From Xiphophorus maculatus (taxonomy: Eukaryota; Chordata; Actinopteri; Cyprinodontiformes; Poeciliidae), in the NCBI RefSeq assembly GCF_002775205.1, contig NC_036456.1, forward strand, positions 23,697,968 to 23,761,967: DNA of 64,000 bases, read 5' to 3'. A model generated the notes under the pieces. The model was not told the origin of the DNA and did no database searches. It saw only the letters and a program-made list of their open reading frames with translations. The position numbers and the translations under genes were made by a program. Below, in pieces: positions 62,101 to 64,000 of the stretch (position 1 is the first letter of the stretch; each line of letters opens with the position of its first letter).

Positions 62101-63317
62101 ATAAGATGTAATCTTGATTACATTTATTTTACACAATATTGGTATTAAGGTTTTATGCAGATTAATCCAACAGTTGCATCAACCTCTGTATTTTCTCAGG
62201 TTGTCTGGTTGCCTGATCACAGAGAAAGGATGTGAACATCTGGTCTCAGCGCTGAAGTCCAACCCGTCCCACCTGGTTGAACTGGACCTGAGCTACAACA
62301 ATCCAGGAGAAACAGGAATTAAGCTTTTTTCTGAGCAACATCAGATCAAGAAACTACAGTAATTACAATACTCTGGATTGTATTATAATCTTAAAGGCTT
62401 TTAGTTTCTAACTCTGGTCTCTCTTTAAAGTTTTGATCATCCTGGACCCCATCGGATGAGACCAGGATTTAAGAAGTGTAAGTAACTGACTCTTTGGTTG
62501 TTATTTTATTTCTGGTAATCAAACAAAGATAACATCAATGCCAAACTGGACTAAGAAAAGTAAAGAAAGCCAATTCTAAAATAGCAAAACAGACTTGCAC
62601 ACTTACATTTCTGTAAAATTAATCTAGCAATATGTCTCAATTTAAATATTCAGGAATTAGAACAATAATTGCTGCATTTCTGTCACAGTGTTAGGAAGGT
62701 ACTTTACTCTCCTTCATGCCAGGATTTATCCTCAATAAGTCAGGGGTATGAGCTTTTGTATATTTGAACTACTAGTTTTTGTTTTTCCAGATGCCTGCAG
62801 AGTCACCCTGGACTCCAACACTGCACACAAGAAGCTGCTTCTCTCTGAAGGGAACAGAAAGGTGACCTGGGTGGAGAACAAGCAGCCTTATCCTGACCAC
62901 ACAGAACGGTTTGATCAGTGTCTGCAGGTTCTGTGTGAACAGGGCCTGCAGGAGCGCTGCTACTTTGAGCTGGAGCTGGTGGAGCCCTGCACCGTTGGCT
63001 TAACGTACAGGAGCATCGGCAGAAAAGGAGATGGAGAGGACTGCAAGTTGGGGCTGAATGATAAATCCTGGTGCAAGATTTGCTCAGAGGACGGTTGCTA
63101 CGTTCAGCACAACAGTAACCGTGTTTTTGTCTCCGCTTTGCGCTGCTCTCGTATTGGAGTGTATCTGGATTGGAAAGCTGGCAGCATCTCTTTCTACAGA
63201 GTTTCTCATGACAACCTCACCCGTCTCCACACCTACAAAGATACATTCAGCGAACCTCTCTATCCTGCTGTTCAACTTTTTCCTCACTCTTCTGCCTCGT
63301 TTTGTCAGATAGAATAA
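56179..63317 (+). CDS. fish NLR-C protein with N-terminal repeats, RING finger, FISNA-NACHT, LRR and B30.2
   Basis: Ten exons: 56179-56243, 56661-56765, 56878-56979, 57331-57426, 58451-58617, 58766-60551, 61833-62006, 62200-62358, 62431-62477 and 62791-63317. They sum to 3,228 nt, one open frame of 1,075 residues. Exon 1 starts MAERKKRRRSEST. Exons 2-4 (all phase 2) encode repeats around SVSVKSDSSKF..P.F, the motif of zebrafish-type NLR N-terminal repeats. Exon 5 (residues about 123-178) encodes a RING-type finger, CLKC...CGCRFCRDC...CCPKC. Exon 6 carries FISNA and NACHT: Walker A GIAGIGKS (275-282) and Walker B LDGLDE (350-355). Exons 7-8 are LRRs (LKDLDLSNNDL, LVELDLSYNN). Exon 10 is PRY-SPRY (residues about 901-1075, with LDWKAGSISFY). 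It is probably a cytosolic immune sensor with ubiquitin-ligase potential. All splice junctions and phases are intact, so it looks functional. The specific orthologue cannot be named. Confidence 0.92.
56585..57010 (+). repeat. recent tandem duplication of an N-terminal repeat exon plus intron
   Basis: Two ~217 bp units each contain TTTACCTTTCCTGTTGARAT, an ATATAGWAAGTAA block, TTTGTAG/CTTGTAG acceptor, the repeat exon and AG|GTAAATCTGCT. The two exons are nearly identical from GAATCTTCAGTTGCCAGCTC to the donor. The third exon (57331-57426) is a more distant relative. Confidence 0.85.
57555..58290 (-). mobile_element. degenerate dispersed repeat in NLR intron 4
   Basis: The + strand at 57560-57820 reverse-complements to a stretch with CCTCGTGTATTTAAACCC and CAGTTGCTACCAGGACC. 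This is similar in layout to 63835-63990 (CCCGTGTGTATTTAGTGCC, CAGTTGCTACCGGCG). 58080-58290 is a T/C-rich tract ending in CCCCTGTAGG-type sequence. These are typical of a common fish retroelement's leader or end region. Only fragments are present; the family is uncertain and it is a fossil. Confidence 0.4.
60699..61455 (-). mobile_element. deleted Tigger/pogo-like DNA transposon (NLR intron 6)
   Basis: Inverted ends: CAGTGAACCCTCGTTTATCG at the left, and CAGTGAACCGTCGTTATATCG read from the right, about 757 bp apart. On the minus strand an open frame (61370-61095) carries LFAQKKKERQQLPITMFFSR and a Glu/Ala/Gln-rich end, resembling the C-terminal tail of Tigger-type transposases. The catalytic core is missing, so it is a non-autonomous deletion derivative. 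Confidence 0.6.
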
Positions 63318-64000
63318 GGTGCATCAAACAGCGTGGACTTTTGTCATCCAGTTTTTGGTAGAAAGAGAAAAGAGACAAATGGTAAATCATGCAAACAGAA
63401 ATTACTGAGCTCATTTTATCGTGTGATTAATTCATTTATTGCTTTTTGCGACTGGCCTATGTAATGCAGAACATAGTTGATAATTAAAATGAAGTTTAGT
63501 CATCAGGTGTTTGAACCAGGATGGTTCTTTTACTGATTAAAATGACTAAATGGAAGATTTTCTTGTAAAACTGTTTTGTCAAACCTTTTTTGACTCTCAT
63601 CTTGTCTGAGGTTTAGTTTGTGCTCTTTGATTAAATGTAAAATAGTATTATGATTGTTTTTTAGAACCAATCAGGTAAACATCAGTAAAACATGACTTTG
63701 TTTTCTTTGTGAGTGTTTTGTAAATATTTTAATTGTTCTGGTAGATGATGAATCTAACATAAAATTAGTTTGTGTCATGTTCTTTGTTTTCTGTGTGTTT
63801 ATTTCGAGTTTTCTGTGTCTCCATGTTGTCCTGTTCGCCCCTCGATTACTCCCAGGTGTTTCTCGTTCCCTAATTATCCCGTGTGTATTTAGTGCCACCT
63901 GTGTCTCTGCGTCCTCGTCCATTGTGCGTTCAGTCCTTCGTGTTGCAGTCGTGTTTACAGTTGCTACCGGCGTCGAGCCCTGGCTTCCGCACGGCCGTGC
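63318..64000. other. 3' UTR of the NLR gene and right window edge
   Basis: The first 350 bases are probably 3' UTR, with ATTAAA-type signals near 63484 and 63536. From about 63770 the composition changes to a GC-richer, pyrimidine-rich repeat (TGTTTATTTCGAGTTTTCTG, CACCTGTGTCTCTGCG) that resembles the repeat in NLR intron 4 in opposite orientation. It continues past the window; it may be the edge of a retroelement fossil. Confidence 0.4.

Overview
This is a teleost fish genomic window: GT-AG introns of about 80 bp to 5 kb, an AT-rich background, many fish-type MITEs and SINEs, and a fish-specific NLR gene of the FISNA-NACHT-LRR-B30.2 class. The species is not determined; a percomorph would fit. 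I assembled five protein-coding genes exon by exon from splice sites and reading phase. All five close in frame: reeld1 (+, 870 aa), slc10a7 (-, 341 aa), ttc29 (-, 403 aa from the chosen ATG), an endothelin receptor type A gene (+, 447 aa) and tmem184c (+, 437 aa). The same five neighbours occur together on human chromosome 4q31.2, so this is a conserved block, although human POU4F2, which I recall lying inside that block, is not in the corresponding 1.6 kb gap here.

Layout. 1-1583: 5' flank of reeld1 with one exon-like fragment. 1584-5295: reeld1, with a tandem repeat in intron 1 and a palindromic MITE in its 3' UTR. 5.6-7.6 kb: noncoding, MITE-rich. 7658-15786: slc10a7 in 12 coding exons on the minus strand; intron 7 is about 90% one DNA transposon. 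15.8-17.4 kb: slc10a7 promoter and AT-rich spacer. 17393-23758: ttc29 on the minus strand, with a perfect RFX X-box at 24596-24609 in the presumed promoter. 24.6-32.0 kb: gene-free spacer with MITEs, tandem duplications and a LINE fragment. 32129-43927: ednra in 7 coding exons; its introns hold a tRNA-derived SINE with target-site duplications nested in a piggyBac-like MITE, a long ATCT microsatellite and, in the last intron, an old broken Ty3/Gypsy retrotransposon. 46.7-53.5 kb: tmem184c with a GC-rich promoter. 54.7-63.3 kb: a single intact NLR gene of 1,075 residues. 63.3-64 kb: noncoding, running into another repeat at the window edge.

The most unusual gene is the NLR at 56179-63317. It starts with three tandem 32-35-residue Ser/Lys/Asp-rich repeats, each on its own phase-2 exon. 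A RING-type zinc finger on a separate exon follows, in which cysteine occupies the usual histidine position. After that come FISNA and NACHT with intact Walker A and B motifs, two LRR exons, and a PRY-SPRY (B30.2) domain. This suggests a ubiquitin-ligase NLR sensor. Two of the N-terminal repeat exons, with their introns, are a recent ~217 bp tandem duplication.

The five conserved genes do not form a pathway: a bile-acid-transporter-like calcium regulator (slc10a7), an axonemal protein (ttc29), a vasoactive and neural-crest GPCR (ednra), a multi-pass Ost-alpha-family membrane protein (tmem184c) and a reeler-domain membrane protein (reeld1).
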